Source of the DNA: a virus
DNA: 64,000 bases
Strand: one strand, 5' to 3'
IMG/VR virus record: IMGVR_UViG_3300044629_000431
Coordinates: 62,001-126,000 of that record
The position numbers and the translations under genes are program-made. Below the pieces are notes generated by a model. That model saw nothing but the letters and a program-made list of their open reading frames with translations. It did no database searches and was not told the DNA's origin. This document shows, in pieces, positions 39,184 to 48,838 of the stretch (the stretch's first letter is position 1; every line of letters starts with the position of its first letter).

Positions 39184-39875
39184 TACCCTACTCCATTTTT
39201 AAGTTCTTCAACGGTTGCTTTTAATTGATTTATCTGCTCTTGTTGCTCCTTAATTGCTTCGATGAGAAGACCAACTAGATTTCCATATTGAACACCTTTA
39301 TACCCATCTGGTCTATTCACAACAACTTCTGGAATAATTTCTTCAACTTCTTGGGCAATAACTCCTATTTGTTTTTGCTTATTTTCTTTAAAGTCAAACG
39401 TGACTCCACGAAGCGCAGATACTTTTTTCAGAGGTTCTTGAATAGTCTCAATATTTTCTTTTAGGTTTTCATCCGAAGGTAATGACTTACCTAAAGCAAG
39501 TTCTGCTTCAAGATCTTTTCCATTAATTTTAACACTTCCAAATAAATTAACATCACCGATATAAGTCATTGACCCTACAGACATAGAAAGTCCTGTATGC
39601 AATAATGTTGAAAATCCAGCAAGAATACCACCACTTGCAAACAGACTTGGAATGACTGGAATAATGTCAAATGGATTTTTAATTAGAAAAACACTTCCAG
39701 TTTTAATAGTTTGACCTAGAGTAACACTATTACCACCAGTTAAATGATTCTCATTTGCAATTACATTATCCTGAAAGATTGACTCCTCAGAATAAGTCTT
39801 CTGTTTTCCAGGAATGTTACCACCCTTTAGAATGTCAAAAATTTTAAACAGACTTGTTAAAGCAGAAAAAGACAT
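39183..39875 (-). CDS. Structural protein with S74 chaperone domain, 230 aa
   Basis: C-terminal SDENLKENIETIQEPLKKVS, then QIGVIAQEVEEIIPEVVV and GYKGVQYGNLVGLLIEAIKE is the S74 intramolecular chaperone; a coiled-coil end follows. The N-terminal 120 residues are a short beta part (GGILAGFSTLLHTG). Sits after the hub genes, so possibly a short baseplate-attached fibre. Confidence 0.8.
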   Translation of the reverse strand: MSFSALTSLFKIFDILKGGNIPGKQKTYSEESIFQDNVIANENHLTGGNSVTLGQTIKTGSVFLIKNPFDIIPVIPSLFASGGILAGFSTLLHTGLSMSVGSMTYIGDVNLFGSVKINGKDLEAELALGKSLPSDENLKENIETIQEPLKKVSALRGVTFDFKENKQKQIGVIAQEVEEIIPEVVVNRPDGYKGVQYGNLVGLLIEAIKEQQEQINQLKATVEELKNGVG

Positions 39876-39876
39876 A

Positions 39877-40428
39877 TTATCCTCCTAAAAATTGTTCCGT
39901 AATACTACAGTTGCGACTGCGAGCTGCACTTGAACCTACATGAGACTCTTCGAAACATTTCTCTTTAAATGATTCACCTTCTGGAAGCATATTACCAGTC
40001 TGTGCTTGAAGATTTGCAACGTTTGCGCTAATACCTAGACCGCCGCCTACTTTTATGTTCAAATCTTTTCCTACATTCATATCTAATGTTCCGTCGCAAT
40101 CAATTTTAATACGACTACCACGTATTCTAACTTGTCCTGTTTTATCTGCTGTTAAGCAAATATCACCACCAGCAGTCATAATCTCAATATCTATGCCTCC
40201 ACCACTTTTCTTTCCAGCATGTATTTCAATTTTACCATCATTATAAATGCTCATTAAACCACCTTCAGACAAACTTACAGAACTCTGCAGTTTATCTGCT
40301 GTTACCGCATAAAACTGATATACACCAGTTCCAGTTCCACCCATTATTGGGCTATGCAATGTTAGTTTAACATCGGTTGAGAAATTAACAAAATCTCTTT
40401 TATCCCAGTTCTTTTTTCTTTCTGCCAT
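39877..40428 (-). CDS. Baseplate needle-type beta protein, 183 aa
   Basis: DGKIEIHAGKKSGGGIDIEI, then GDICLTADKTGQVRIRGSRI and KDLNIKVGGGLGISANV are short strands repeated as in gp5/VgrG beta-helices. Basic N-terminus MAERKKNWDKRDFVNF. Likely a spike-associated component next to the gp5-like gene. Confidence 0.6.
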   Translation of the reverse strand: MAERKKNWDKRDFVNFSTDVKLTLHSPIMGGTGTGVYQFYAVTADKLQSSVSLSEGGLMSIYNDGKIEIHAGKKSGGGIDIEIMTAGGDICLTADKTGQVRIRGSRIKIDCDGTLDMNVGKDLNIKVGGGLGISANVANLQAQTGNMLPEGESFKEKCFEESHVGSSAARSRNCSITEQFLGG

Positions 40429-40429
40429 T

Positions 40430-42454
40430 TTATGTTGTTACACAATCTACAACTTGTTTAACTTCACCTTGTAAATCTGGTACATCTAGTTTTGGTTTTA
40501 AAATAGCACCAACACCAGTTTCTGTGACAACGCTTAAAACTGGTAAAGAAGTAACATTAACCCTATTTATTGGTGTGACCTTAACGATGTATCCACTTGC
40601 AATTTGAGTTTCATATTCATTTCCTAGATCATCAATGACTTTATCTCCTGGTGAGTATCCACTTCCGGTATTAATTACAGATACATCGGACACGATATAT
40701 GGTTGTTCTACAGCAGGGTAGTTCTCACCCTCTGAAACAATGTAGATAGAGTTTACTTGACCATCCTTAATTGTCGCTCTAGCAACAGCACCATATCCTT
40801 GGTTGCAACTGTCGGTAATTTCTACGAATGGGGGATAAACATAACCAGAACCAGGATTGGTCATTTTAACTCCTATGATTCCTCCTGTTACACCACCATT
40901 TGCGGCATCAACAATATTACCAAGTAAAGGAATTCCAGAAGCACCGCTTCCACCGCCACCAAAGATATTGATTGTTGGAGGACCACAGAACTGAGGAATA
41001 CCAGCAAAACAATCGCTGATACCACTAAAGTCTGGTGATGAAATACCTGCATTGAAAATATCAAATGCACCGACGATTTGCGATACACCTTCGATTGGAT
41101 TACCTGCTCCAGTCTGTGCATCTGCAATTGAAAATGCAGTATTTGCAAGTTCAAGAATTGAATTGATATCAGTTACTTTTGGCATCTTTGTTCCATATCC
41201 AACAATCCATTCTTTCGTATCATTATCATCTTCATCTTCTTCACATTTAGGAATACCAAGCATTCCCAAGAATGACTCTCCAGTGTTGCGTAAAAAGTCT
41301 TCCGTATTAAATCCACCAACATATTTAAGAATAGATTGTAATCCACCAATAGCAGACTGAAGACCAGTTGCAATCTGACCAATAATGCTGTTCATTATTG
41401 ATCCCATAAATTGCTCCGCAACACAAGACACAAAGTTAGCAATATTATCAACGATTGCATACAACATTTGTCTAATGATATTACCAATAGACTTAATGAT
41501 ACTTTCTATCAAACAAGGAATTCTTTTTTCAAGTTCACATATTACAGGAATCATTGCTTTCTCTGCAAGTTCACCTGCTTTGTTTGCAGTTGTTGGGTTT
41601 AGTGTTGCAGCAAATACTAGACCATAAACTGTAGAATAAAGAATTTTAAGACCTGCTTTAATGAGGGGGATAAGTGCTTTGAATACTGCATTAACTGCAC
41701 CACCAACTTGCTGACTAACAATATCCTCTAACTGCTTTACACGAAAATCAATTTCTTGTTTTAACCATTCTCTTGCTTCCTCAATACCATTAGCAATCTT
41801 ATCTTCAAACTCTGCATAGTCTTTTAAAAAATTGCCAAGAGCATTTTCAATCTTATCAAGAGTAGAAGGTTTTTTAGTTGCATTTAATACTTTATCACCA
41901 ATTGCATCAGAAAGACCAACGGCACCCTTTCCACCAGCAGATTCTACTTGACTTTTCTGTAGAGCAACTGGTGATGGTTGAGATGTTGAAGACTGTTCGT
42001 TTGTGTTTCCACCTAGTATCTGAGATGTTGCTCCATCAGGTGGTTTGATATCATTTGTAAACCCAGTAAATGGAATAAAAGGTCCCGAATATGCTTTTTC
42101 TGGTTTATATGCAGTATGACCAAATGCACCGACAATTACAGGAACTTGAGCATTGTCCCCATCCATAAAAAATCCAAATACCACATCTCCAGGTGCGACA
42201 CGAACTTTTTGTGCCGAACCTTGACCACCAGTTCCTGCGGTCATTGGTAATACTATTTGTGCCCAAGGAAGATCTTCATCTTTTAGTTCAACCGTATTTG
42301 CGGGATGATATCCCATAATACGGACCTTAGCCCTATTTCCCCACCCTTTACCATCTTTTTGGTCAGCCCATACCTCTTTAAGTGCTACTTGACCAATCCA
42401 CCAACGGAATCCATCTCTACCAATAAAATTAGATTTTAATAAGGACTCTTCCAT
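40430..42454 (-). CDS. 5: gp5-like baseplate hub protein, 674 aa
   Basis: Residues 1-130 form an OB-like domain (FRWWIGQVALKEVWADQKD, RVAPGDVVFGFFMDGDNAQV, VPVIVGAFGHT) as in the N-terminus of T4 gp5 and VgrG. The middle has helical hydrophobic parts; the C-terminus is Gly/beta-rich (NPGSGYVYPPFVEI). No lysozyme motif is visible, so lysis activity may lie in the neighbouring 641-aa gene. Gene name by position and domain; T4 identity is inferred. Confidence 0.65.
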   Translation of the reverse strand: MEESLLKSNFIGRDGFRWWIGQVALKEVWADQKDGKGWGNRAKVRIMGYHPANTVELKDEDLPWAQIVLPMTAGTGGQGSAQKVRVAPGDVVFGFFMDGDNAQVPVIVGAFGHTAYKPEKAYSGPFIPFTGFTNDIKPPDGATSQILGGNTNEQSSTSQPSPVALQKSQVESAGGKGAVGLSDAIGDKVLNATKKPSTLDKIENALGNFLKDYAEFEDKIANGIEEAREWLKQEIDFRVKQLEDIVSQQVGGAVNAVFKALIPLIKAGLKILYSTVYGLVFAATLNPTTANKAGELAEKAMIPVICELEKRIPCLIESIIKSIGNIIRQMLYAIVDNIANFVSCVAEQFMGSIMNSIIGQIATGLQSAIGGLQSILKYVGGFNTEDFLRNTGESFLGMLGIPKCEEDEDDNDTKEWIVGYGTKMPKVTDINSILELANTAFSIADAQTGAGNPIEGVSQIVGAFDIFNAGISSPDFSGISDCFAGIPQFCGPPTINIFGGGGSGASGIPLLGNIVDAANGGVTGGIIGVKMTNPGSGYVYPPFVEITDSCNQGYGAVARATIKDGQVNSIYIVSEGENYPAVEQPYIVSDVSVINTGSGYSPGDKVIDDLGNEYETQIASGYIVKVTPINRVNVTSLPVLSVVTETGVGAILKPKLDVPDLQGEVKQVVDCVTT

Positions 42455-43752
42455 TAGTTGTTATTTTTTCCGTATTTTCCAAATGTATCTCTAATCAGTT
42501 TCATAGATGTGAATGATCCATCTAGGTCAAAGTGATGACAGAGTTCTTTTATCATATATAGACCGCTTTGCTCTTCGTCAAAAACATTTTTATCAGAGTC
42601 TGTAATTTTTGGAATCTGACAGTTAATTAAATCTCCCGCTCTTAAGTTTGTATTTAACGGAACAGTCATACTTACAGTTTGAGTAAACATAATATTATAT
42701 CTCATAATTGCTTGAGACTGATATTCAAATGGATTTGCATTTGGTTCCGTAGATATACCCTGATCCATTGTCCCAATATCAAGAACTTGAGTAATAATTC
42801 GAGTAGGAAGATTTCCTAAGTTTCCTGGTAGATTGAGGTTTGCTTGACCAAGATTTTTAGTTTTACCAACATAATTTTCTAGTTTAAATATTGCCTGACT
42901 TTGAGGAGTAAATGTTCCATCTAGAGGATTGAAAAACATTCTATAACTTGAATATGTTCCCAGTCTAAGTTTTTCTATTAGGTTTTGGTTTCTTTCAGTT
43001 GTATAATCAATAATTGCAAAGTCATTATTTCTAAAGAAGTCAGACTCATTTGGTCCATAGTAAGTATAAGTTGCTTTTGACTCTGCCTGAATTAAATTAT
43101 CAATGGCACGAAACTGAAATCCATCTTGTGTTTGGTAAAAGAAAAAACCAGCAGTTGCACTACCCGATGAATCTGGAACTGCCTTAGACGCTAACCAAAC
43201 CAATACAGTAAATGGTTTTCTTAAATTTCCAATAAAGGCATATTTGTTTGAGGTTTTATCAATTGTTCCTACTTTTGTTGCCTTAAGTTTATCATTTAAT
43301 ATTTGAGTTACTGCACTATCAATAGAAGTTCCTGGAGAAAACTTTCCACCGACTCTTGAAGTTTCATTTGTAATTGCTTCTCTTGAAACTAAGTGTAGTT
43401 GGAATACTTCTCGTTGACTTTGACTGATAACGTTTGAAATACTAGAAACATGAAGTAGATCGTCTGGTTTAGAAAAATCTAGATCTGGATTTGTTGGCGA
43501 GTTTCCACCTATTTTTAACGCAAGTCTTTCGCCACCACGCAAGGGAAGACCATTATAAATTGACTGAAGTTCCCCACTTTTACCTCTGATACTTCCACCG
43601 GTGTCCATTACAACTATTTTTGCAGTCACAGTTGGTGAGAATACATCTTCATAATAGTCAATAGAATATGTTCCAAGTCTAATGTCAACCGTCTTTGACT
43701 GATCCGTAGATTCTAGTATGAGTTTTTCGTATAGAGATCTTTTAGTTGACAT
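42454..43752 (-). CDS. 27: gp27-like baseplate hub protein, 432 aa
   Basis: MSTKRSLYEKLILESTDQSK start; RLGTYSIDYYEDVFSPTVTA is a hub beta-barrel-like start, and later parts LGTYSSYRMFFNPLDGTFTP and DIGTMDQGISTEPNANPF fit the gpD/gp27 class. Position next to the gp5-like gene supports hub function; the assignment is by context. Confidence 0.6.
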   Translation of the reverse strand: MSTKRSLYEKLILESTDQSKTVDIRLGTYSIDYYEDVFSPTVTAKIVVMDTGGSIRGKSGELQSIYNGLPLRGGERLALKIGGNSPTNPDLDFSKPDDLLHVSSISNVISQSQREVFQLHLVSREAITNETSRVGGKFSPGTSIDSAVTQILNDKLKATKVGTIDKTSNKYAFIGNLRKPFTVLVWLASKAVPDSSGSATAGFFFYQTQDGFQFRAIDNLIQAESKATYTYYGPNESDFFRNNDFAIIDYTTERNQNLIEKLRLGTYSSYRMFFNPLDGTFTPQSQAIFKLENYVGKTKNLGQANLNLPGNLGNLPTRIITQVLDIGTMDQGISTEPNANPFEYQSQAIMRYNIMFTQTVSMTVPLNTNLRAGDLINCQIPKITDSDKNVFDEEQSGLYMIKELCHHFDLDGSFTSMKLIRDTFGKYGKNNN

Positions 43753-45677
43753 TAGGTATAAGCAAGCTCCAACAACATTCTTTGTTTGATAAGACTATTT
43801 AAGCTTGGTCCAGCAATAATAATTGGAGACCCCTCACCAGAACCGGTCATCATTGCTGGATTCTGATATAACTGTGGTGGAGCGGCAACAACCAATGTTT
43901 TTCCACTAGACTCCGGAGTAATACCATCAGATACTGTTGCTCCTTGTCTTCTTCCAGTTATTTGTGCTGGAACTGCTGTTGTGTTTCCAGGAGCATTAAA
44001 AGCAGCCTTGTTTGGTTGATTTGTGAGTAATAAAAGTGGAACATAAGGTGATGGATCAGCATCACTTCCATAACCCATTTTTCCTTTTTGTCTTGTGTAT
44101 TCAAGATGAATGTGAGGACCACTTGAACGACCACTGCTTCCAACTTGAGCAAATGACCTGCCTGCTTTCATTGTGGTAAACGCTCTCGGTTTTGCAAGCA
44201 AATGACCTAAACGAAGTTGGACTCCATATGAAGGAACCCATACATCTACAACGTGTCCATATCCACCATCATCCCAACGATATCCAACCCACTCACAATC
44301 AACTCTCAATGCAATCCAAGTTCCAGAAGGACACGCAATATCAAGACCCAAGTGTCCAGGTCTATCTGGGTCCTTAAATGAATCTGTGATTTGAATGAAA
44401 GGAACTCCTCTTCCAATGGATTGAGTCAATACATCTCCACTCACTAATGGTCTAGAACCAAGTCCACCAGGAGTTGCAGGTGGTGCTGGAGTTGTTTGTG
44501 CTGGTGGTGCAGTTGGTGTTCTACCTTTTAAATTTTTATAGGCATCAAGAATCTTATCCCCATGCGCCTTTCCACTAGTTCCATTTACATCTCTACTATT
44601 TGGATAATCACCACCAGTTAAATGATAAACTCCGAACTTTTGAACTAAAAAGAACTCATCAGCATTTGGGTATTTTCTTTTTATTTGAGTTAAAGTATTT
44701 TGTGCGTGAGTTGCAAATAAAGCATCTTGATCTTTTGGTGGAAAATATTTTATTAACTGTTGAGCAGCAGAACGATCTCCACTTAAAGATCTGTTTATTA
44801 AAGACTGTACTTGTGCTTTATTATTACCCGCATTTTTCAATAAAATTTGTTGGGTATCATTTCTTCCAGTCATAAACTGGTATCTTCCCAATCCGTGACC
44901 AAGATACGTCGTTGGACCTACAGATCCATAGTTTCCTTCTGCTTTAGAAGTTGCATCAGCAAGAGCTTTTAGATTGACTCCATAAGAAGTTCCAGTTGGA
45001 CCACCTGGTGCTGATGGGGGAGTTGGTTGTCCTGTAGTTGGTGCTGGTTGCTGCTCTTCTTCACCAAAATCAAATGGTTGAACTAGAATATTAATTGCAT
45101 TAAAAAAATCAACTTCCATTCTACTGAAAGTTGTTCTGACCCTCGACAACGAAGCATCGATTTGCTTACCCATATCAGAAAAATCAAAAGCAATTAAGTT
45201 ACGAATAAATGCTGATGAAAGTGTTCCTATTTCTCGAAATATTGAAAGGGTATTCCCCATGAAATTAGACATCGTTCCAGATATCTTTACGATTCTTTCC
45301 CCTAGTTGTTTAGATAATGAAATAATAGTTGGTAAGTTTATAACTGCCCAACCAACCATTGTAATTGCAATGGCATCAAGTATTCTACCCAAAAATCCTT
45401 TGGTTGAGTTTGTGACTGCTCTACCTACACTTCTTATAGAACCAGTTGATCTTGATGCTTCAAATAGGTCTCTTTGTTGTTTTCTGCGAATACCGTCTTT
45501 TCTTTTTTGATAAATGCTTTGTCTTTTCGCAATAGACTGTCTTTTAAAAACAGACTGTTGTTGTAAAGTTCTTCCAACACTTTTTGCAATACTATTACTC
45601 TGCTTTGATCTCTTTTCAAGATTATCTGTTGACTTGAACAGTTTATTCGAAGTAACTTTAATGAATGAAACGCTCAT
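43752..45677 (-). CDS. Tail-associated double peptidoglycan hydrolase, 641 aa
   Basis: Basic N-terminus (KRQSIYQKRKDGIRRKQQR), a hydrophobic segment (ILDAIAITMVGWAVINLPTI), then a transglycosylase-like domain (LADATSKAEGNYGSVGPTTY, LGHGLGRYQFMTGRNDTQQI) and a C-terminal M23 endopeptidase domain (HLGLDIACPSGT, GYGHVVDVWV, RSSGPHIHLEY). H-x(3)-D and H-x-H give the zinc site. It would open the host cell wall during injection. Confidence 0.8.
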   Translation of the reverse strand: MSVSFIKVTSNKLFKSTDNLEKRSKQSNSIAKSVGRTLQQQSVFKRQSIAKRQSIYQKRKDGIRRKQQRDLFEASRSTGSIRSVGRAVTNSTKGFLGRILDAIAITMVGWAVINLPTIISLSKQLGERIVKISGTMSNFMGNTLSIFREIGTLSSAFIRNLIAFDFSDMGKQIDASLSRVRTTFSRMEVDFFNAINILVQPFDFGEEEQQPAPTTGQPTPPSAPGGPTGTSYGVNLKALADATSKAEGNYGSVGPTTYLGHGLGRYQFMTGRNDTQQILLKNAGNNKAQVQSLINRSLSGDRSAAQQLIKYFPPKDQDALFATHAQNTLTQIKRKYPNADEFFLVQKFGVYHLTGGDYPNSRDVNGTSGKAHGDKILDAYKNLKGRTPTAPPAQTTPAPPATPGGLGSRPLVSGDVLTQSIGRGVPFIQITDSFKDPDRPGHLGLDIACPSGTWIALRVDCEWVGYRWDDGGYGHVVDVWVPSYGVQLRLGHLLAKPRAFTTMKAGRSFAQVGSSGRSSGPHIHLEYTRQKGKMGYGSDADPSPYVPLLLLTNQPNKAAFNAPGNTTAVPAQITGRRQGATVSDGITPESSGKTLVVAAPPQLYQNPAMMTGSGEGSPIIIAGPSLNSLIKQRMLLELAYT

Positions 45678-45678
45678 C

Positions 45679-47034
45679 TTATGCTACCACGTTATAGTTT
45701 GCCATCGAATAATACACGTAGAAATTATCAGGATTTGACGAAGAAATAGATGGAATATTATTTGCGACTGGGTTCATGTTTGCAGGCACATCTCTTGGTT
45801 GCTGTTGCTGTCCTGCAGTCACAACGACGGTTGTTTCTGGTTCAGGAGCTGGACCAAGATTTTGTGCTCTAACTAATGCAGGAGATGCAGTTGTTTGAAC
45901 ATTTGCTTGAACGGTCGCTGCAGCGTCAGACATTCCTGCCATAGTATATCTGGATGCATCTAATGCACCTTCTGGAAGATTAAATCCAGCCATTGTGCCA
46001 GAAGCTTTAGTAAAGAGATCTTGTCCTAAGTTATTAAGAGGAGAATATAAAGCAAATCCACCCAGTAGTTTAAGTGGTAATGGTAAGAATGGTATTTTTG
46101 AAAGTGCGGTTAGACCTGCTACTGCTGTTCCAGCACCCATAACTGCTTGTCCTGCAGGAACTCCAGAAGCAATATTAGCAGCAGTTCCAGCAGTTCCTTG
46201 CACAAATGGATTTTGAAACAGATTTCCAACTGACCTAAGCATCTGTCCCATTTGAGAAGATGGAGTTGCTGCTATTCCACTTGTTGGTGCTGCAGCAGGT
46301 GGTGGTGGATTTGTTGTGCCAGGACGAACAATGTTTCTAATATTATCTATTGTCCCCTGTGCAGCATTTTTTACAACTTGAAAAGGATATTTGAATAGTC
46401 CGTTTGCAATTGCTTGCGAGATTCTAGATGTGGTTCTAGTGATTGATCCAACAATTCCTGCAAGACCCGTGTAGATATTTCTGAATACATTTCCGGCAAG
46501 ATTAAAACCTTTACCTACTTGGTTTTTAACTCCATTTAAAGCATCAGTCGTAAACTTAACTGCAGATGCAATACCACCAATAACTTTTGGTGCTAACCAT
46601 CCAGTCAATAATAAGGTAAAGAATCCCATCAAACGGGAAAGAGAAGACTGCGCTTTGACTGCAGCTTTTTGTGCTGGCGCAACAGTTGCATTCTCAATCT
46701 TTCTTTCGACTAATGCTTCTTGACCTTCCCTGAGTTGTTGCTCTGCGACTCTTCTTTCTCTTTCTTGCTCTATCGCTTCTTTCTGTCTTTCTAGAAAGGA
46801 ATTTTGTGTAACCGATGCAGAAACAGTTTGCAATGACTGACTTAGACCAACCATTTGTCCGGTGATACGGTCAAGTCTAATATTCAAACCACCAACTAAA
46901 TTTGAAACAGAAGACATTAACTGCTGTCTTTCTTGCTGTCTTTCTATTTCAATAGCACCACTCATCTGTCTAGGAGAAACCATTCCCCTAGCACTATTGA
47001 TTCCACCTAAGATGGGTGATGCCAGTTCAGCCAT
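45679..47034 (-). CDS. Putative tail/hub structural protein, 451 aa
   Basis: Glu/Gln/Arg-rich coiled coil (residues about 30-115), then hydrophobic segment GFFTLLLTGWLAPKVIGGIA and Ala/Gly-rich stretches (NIASGVPAGQAVMGAGTAVA). The coiled coil plus membrane-like segment resembles part of a tape measure and mirrors the N-terminal part of the 641-aa gene; the two may be partial paralogues. Exact role not established. Confidence 0.6.
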   Translation of the reverse strand: MAELASPILGGINSARGMVSPRQMSGAIEIERQQERQQLMSSVSNLVGGLNIRLDRITGQMVGLSQSLQTVSASVTQNSFLERQKEAIEQERERRVAEQQLREGQEALVERKIENATVAPAQKAAVKAQSSLSRLMGFFTLLLTGWLAPKVIGGIASAVKFTTDALNGVKNQVGKGFNLAGNVFRNIYTGLAGIVGSITRTTSRISQAIANGLFKYPFQVVKNAAQGTIDNIRNIVRPGTTNPPPPAAAPTSGIAATPSSQMGQMLRSVGNLFQNPFVQGTAGTAANIASGVPAGQAVMGAGTAVAGLTALSKIPFLPLPLKLLGGFALYSPLNNLGQDLFTKASGTMAGFNLPEGALDASRYTMAGMSDAAATVQANVQTTASPALVRAQNLGPAPEPETTVVVTAGQQQQPRDVPANMNPVANNIPSISSSNPDNFYVYYSMANYNVVA

Positions 47035-47200
47035 TTACTTTGTTTTTAAGATTTTCTTCTTCTATGAAATTATGGAGAAGAGAAACATAAACTTCTCTTT
47101 CCCAAGGTATCATATTTTCAAGTTCTGTCAATGAGTATTTATGATGCTGAATCAAGGCAAAGTTGGTTTTGAAGTATGACTCAAGACTTTCATGAGCCAT
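47027..47200 (-). CDS. Small hub-region protein, 57 aa
   Basis: MAHESLESYFKTNFALIQHH, then KYSLTELENMIPWEREVYVS and a helix. Position between gp26-like and the hub genes fits a chaperone/assembly role (compare gp51-type or tape-measure chaperones); that is inference. Overlaps the next gene by 8 bases. Confidence 0.6.
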   Translation of the reverse strand: MAHESLESYFKTNFALIQHHKYSLTELENMIPWEREVYVSLLHNFIEEENLKNKVNG

Positions 47201-47202
47201 AC

Positions 47203-47925
47203 TTACCCGAAAAAAGCCGTTAAACCCTCCAAGACAACATCACTCTCTACACCAGTGTTTGGATTCTTAACCGTAAGTGTGTGAGAAAGTTTTGGCATTG
47301 TTTCAAAGAACTTTTCAATTTCTTTGAATTGCTTTGAACTCAGTCCTTCTAAAAATTCTAGAAGTTCTTTTTTAGAGTAGTCGGAGGCACTCCAAGATTC
47401 TTCTTCATTATAAATCTGCTCTACGCAAGTTGAAATAAGATCAAATGTTTCATCTACAGTTACAGAACTACCATCTACGCTAAAGTTACTCTTAATGAAC
47501 TCAGTCATTGAAGGATACTTCATTCTCAAACTTAGATTATCATCTAGTTTAATATCTTTGGTGTGTTCTGAACTGATTTGAACTTTGATTTCATCCAGAG
47601 TAATCAAAGTTGGAACTTGAGTCATTCCGTCATCAGGACAAGTAATTAAGACTTCAATATCTTCTCCAACAGACTTTCCGCGAATGTTCAAGAAAAGATA
47701 TTCAATATCAAAAGTAGAAAGTTCATCTACTTTGATACCTTTGGTTAAAATACAGTTCGTAATTACGTCCTTAACCGCTCTTGCAATTTGCTTTGGATCC
47801 TCACTCTCCATTGCAATAATGAGAATCTTTTCTTCTTTGACTAGAAAAGGACGATACTTAACTTTCTTTTTATTTGAAGGCAACTCAAGTTCATAAGTTG
47901 GAGTCGCAATTGTTGGTAAAGGCAT
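47203..47925 (-). CDS. 26: Baseplate hub protein gp26-like, 240 aa
   Basis: MPLPTIATPTYELELPSNKK start then VKYRPFLVKEEKILIIAMES is the recognisable beginning of cyanophage gp26. Late promoter CTAAATAA upstream. Baseplate hub assembly. Confidence 0.75.
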   Translation of the reverse strand: MPLPTIATPTYELELPSNKKKVKYRPFLVKEEKILIIAMESEDPKQIARAVKDVITNCILTKGIKVDELSTFDIEYLFLNIRGKSVGEDIEVLITCPDDGMTQVPTLITLDEIKVQISSEHTKDIKLDDNLSLRMKYPSMTEFIKSNFSVDGSSVTVDETFDLISTCVEQIYNEEESWSASDYSKKELLEFLEGLSSKQFKEIEKFFETMPKLSHTLTVKNPNTGVESDVVLEGLTAFFG

Positions 47926-47951
47926 AATATCCTATAAAGTTCAGTTATTTT

Positions 47952-47958
47952 TATTTAG
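47952..47958 (-). promoter_or_regulatory. Late promoter of gp26-like gene
   Basis: CTCTAAATAAAAATAAC, 27 bases before the ATG at 47925. Confidence 0.55.
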
Positions 47959-47961
47959 AGG

Positions 47962-48801
47962 TTATTGCTGAGGTCCAGACATACCAACAGAGTTCCACTG
48001 GTTTACCGGAACAATACCACTTGCATTATTTGCTTCGGTGACAGTATTATATTGATTTGCATCATAAGCACCAACTCCACCACCATAAAAACCAGGTGAT
48101 ACTGGGCGGAAAGATGGTCTGGTTACATTTCCAGTATCATTAGAATTTAAGAAGCTTGTCTTCTGACCAGAAACTTTGTTATTATCCGATCCAACATAAA
48201 CACTATAACTGGTTGTCTTACCACAAACATACCTATCAAAGTTAAAAGATGCGGTAACTTTTAAAATATCCGAGTTTGCATATGAAACTGGAACGGAGTT
48301 CATTGCAATGGGAAACATACCATAAAAAGTGTATTCAATTTGTTGATTATAATTTCTATCAAATTTAATAATACGAGTTGCATCAGTTTTGTATTCTTGA
48401 GGATATCTCATTCTGAAAAAATATCCATCTCTTGCTGGAGATACACCAGAACCAAAAGAAATAAACTCAATCCAATGCTCTACAAACTTCAGTGCTTTAT
48501 AAGATGCATCAACATAAAACTCAAGATCAATTTGAGTAAACAAACGAGTATGAGCAAACTTCTCAACCACACCCATGTAGTTTCCTGCAATATCTGCTGT
48601 TCCAAAAGAACTTCCTGGTAGAACTGCAGAACTACAGAGCAATCCCATACTTTCCCCAATGAAGTTGGCATCTAGACCTCTATATGCTAGGTGACCTCTT
48701 AATGGAGCAGATAAACCAGCAAAGACTACTTCATAATGAGAAGTTTGTGCTAGGTTAGTTATCAGAGGTTTGATATCTGATATCCTTCTGGGAGTAGGCA
48801 C
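47962..48801 (-). CDS. 54: Baseplate tail tube initiator (gp54-like), 279 aa, GTG start
   Basis: PTPRRISDIKPLITNLAQTS, then VVFAGLSAPLRGHLAYRGLD, and later the tube-fold strands RMRYPQEYKTDATRIIKFDR and VTASFNFDRYVCGK. The tail-tube-like fold next to gp48 on the other strand supports gp54. GTG at 48801 is the only in-frame start before much later ATGs. A late promoter lies 31 bases upstream. Confidence 0.65.
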   Translation of the reverse strand: MPTPRRISDIKPLITNLAQTSHYEVVFAGLSAPLRGHLAYRGLDANFIGESMGLLCSSAVLPGSSFGTADIAGNYMGVVEKFAHTRLFTQIDLEFYVDASYKALKFVEHWIEFISFGSGVSPARDGYFFRMRYPQEYKTDATRIIKFDRNYNQQIEYTFYGMFPIAMNSVPVSYANSDILKVTASFNFDRYVCGKTTSYSVYVGSDNNKVSGQKTSFLNSNDTGNVTRPSFRPVSPGFYGGGVGAYDANQYNTVTEANNASGIVPVNQWNSVGMSGPQQ

Positions 48802-48802
48802 T

Positions 48803-48809
48803 CTAAATA
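48803..48809 (+). promoter_or_regulatory. Late promoter for the plus-strand block
   Basis: CTCTAAATATC on the plus strand, 29 bases before the gp4 ATG; sits just upstream of the opposite-strand GTG. Confidence 0.65.
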
Positions 48810-48831
48810 TCTTATATGGAATTGTTATAGT

Positions 48832-48838
48832 TATTTAG
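48832..48838 (-). promoter_or_regulatory. Late promoter for the gp54-like gene
   Basis: CTAAATAAC on the minus strand, immediately upstream of the gp4 ATG on the other strand. Confidence 0.65.
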
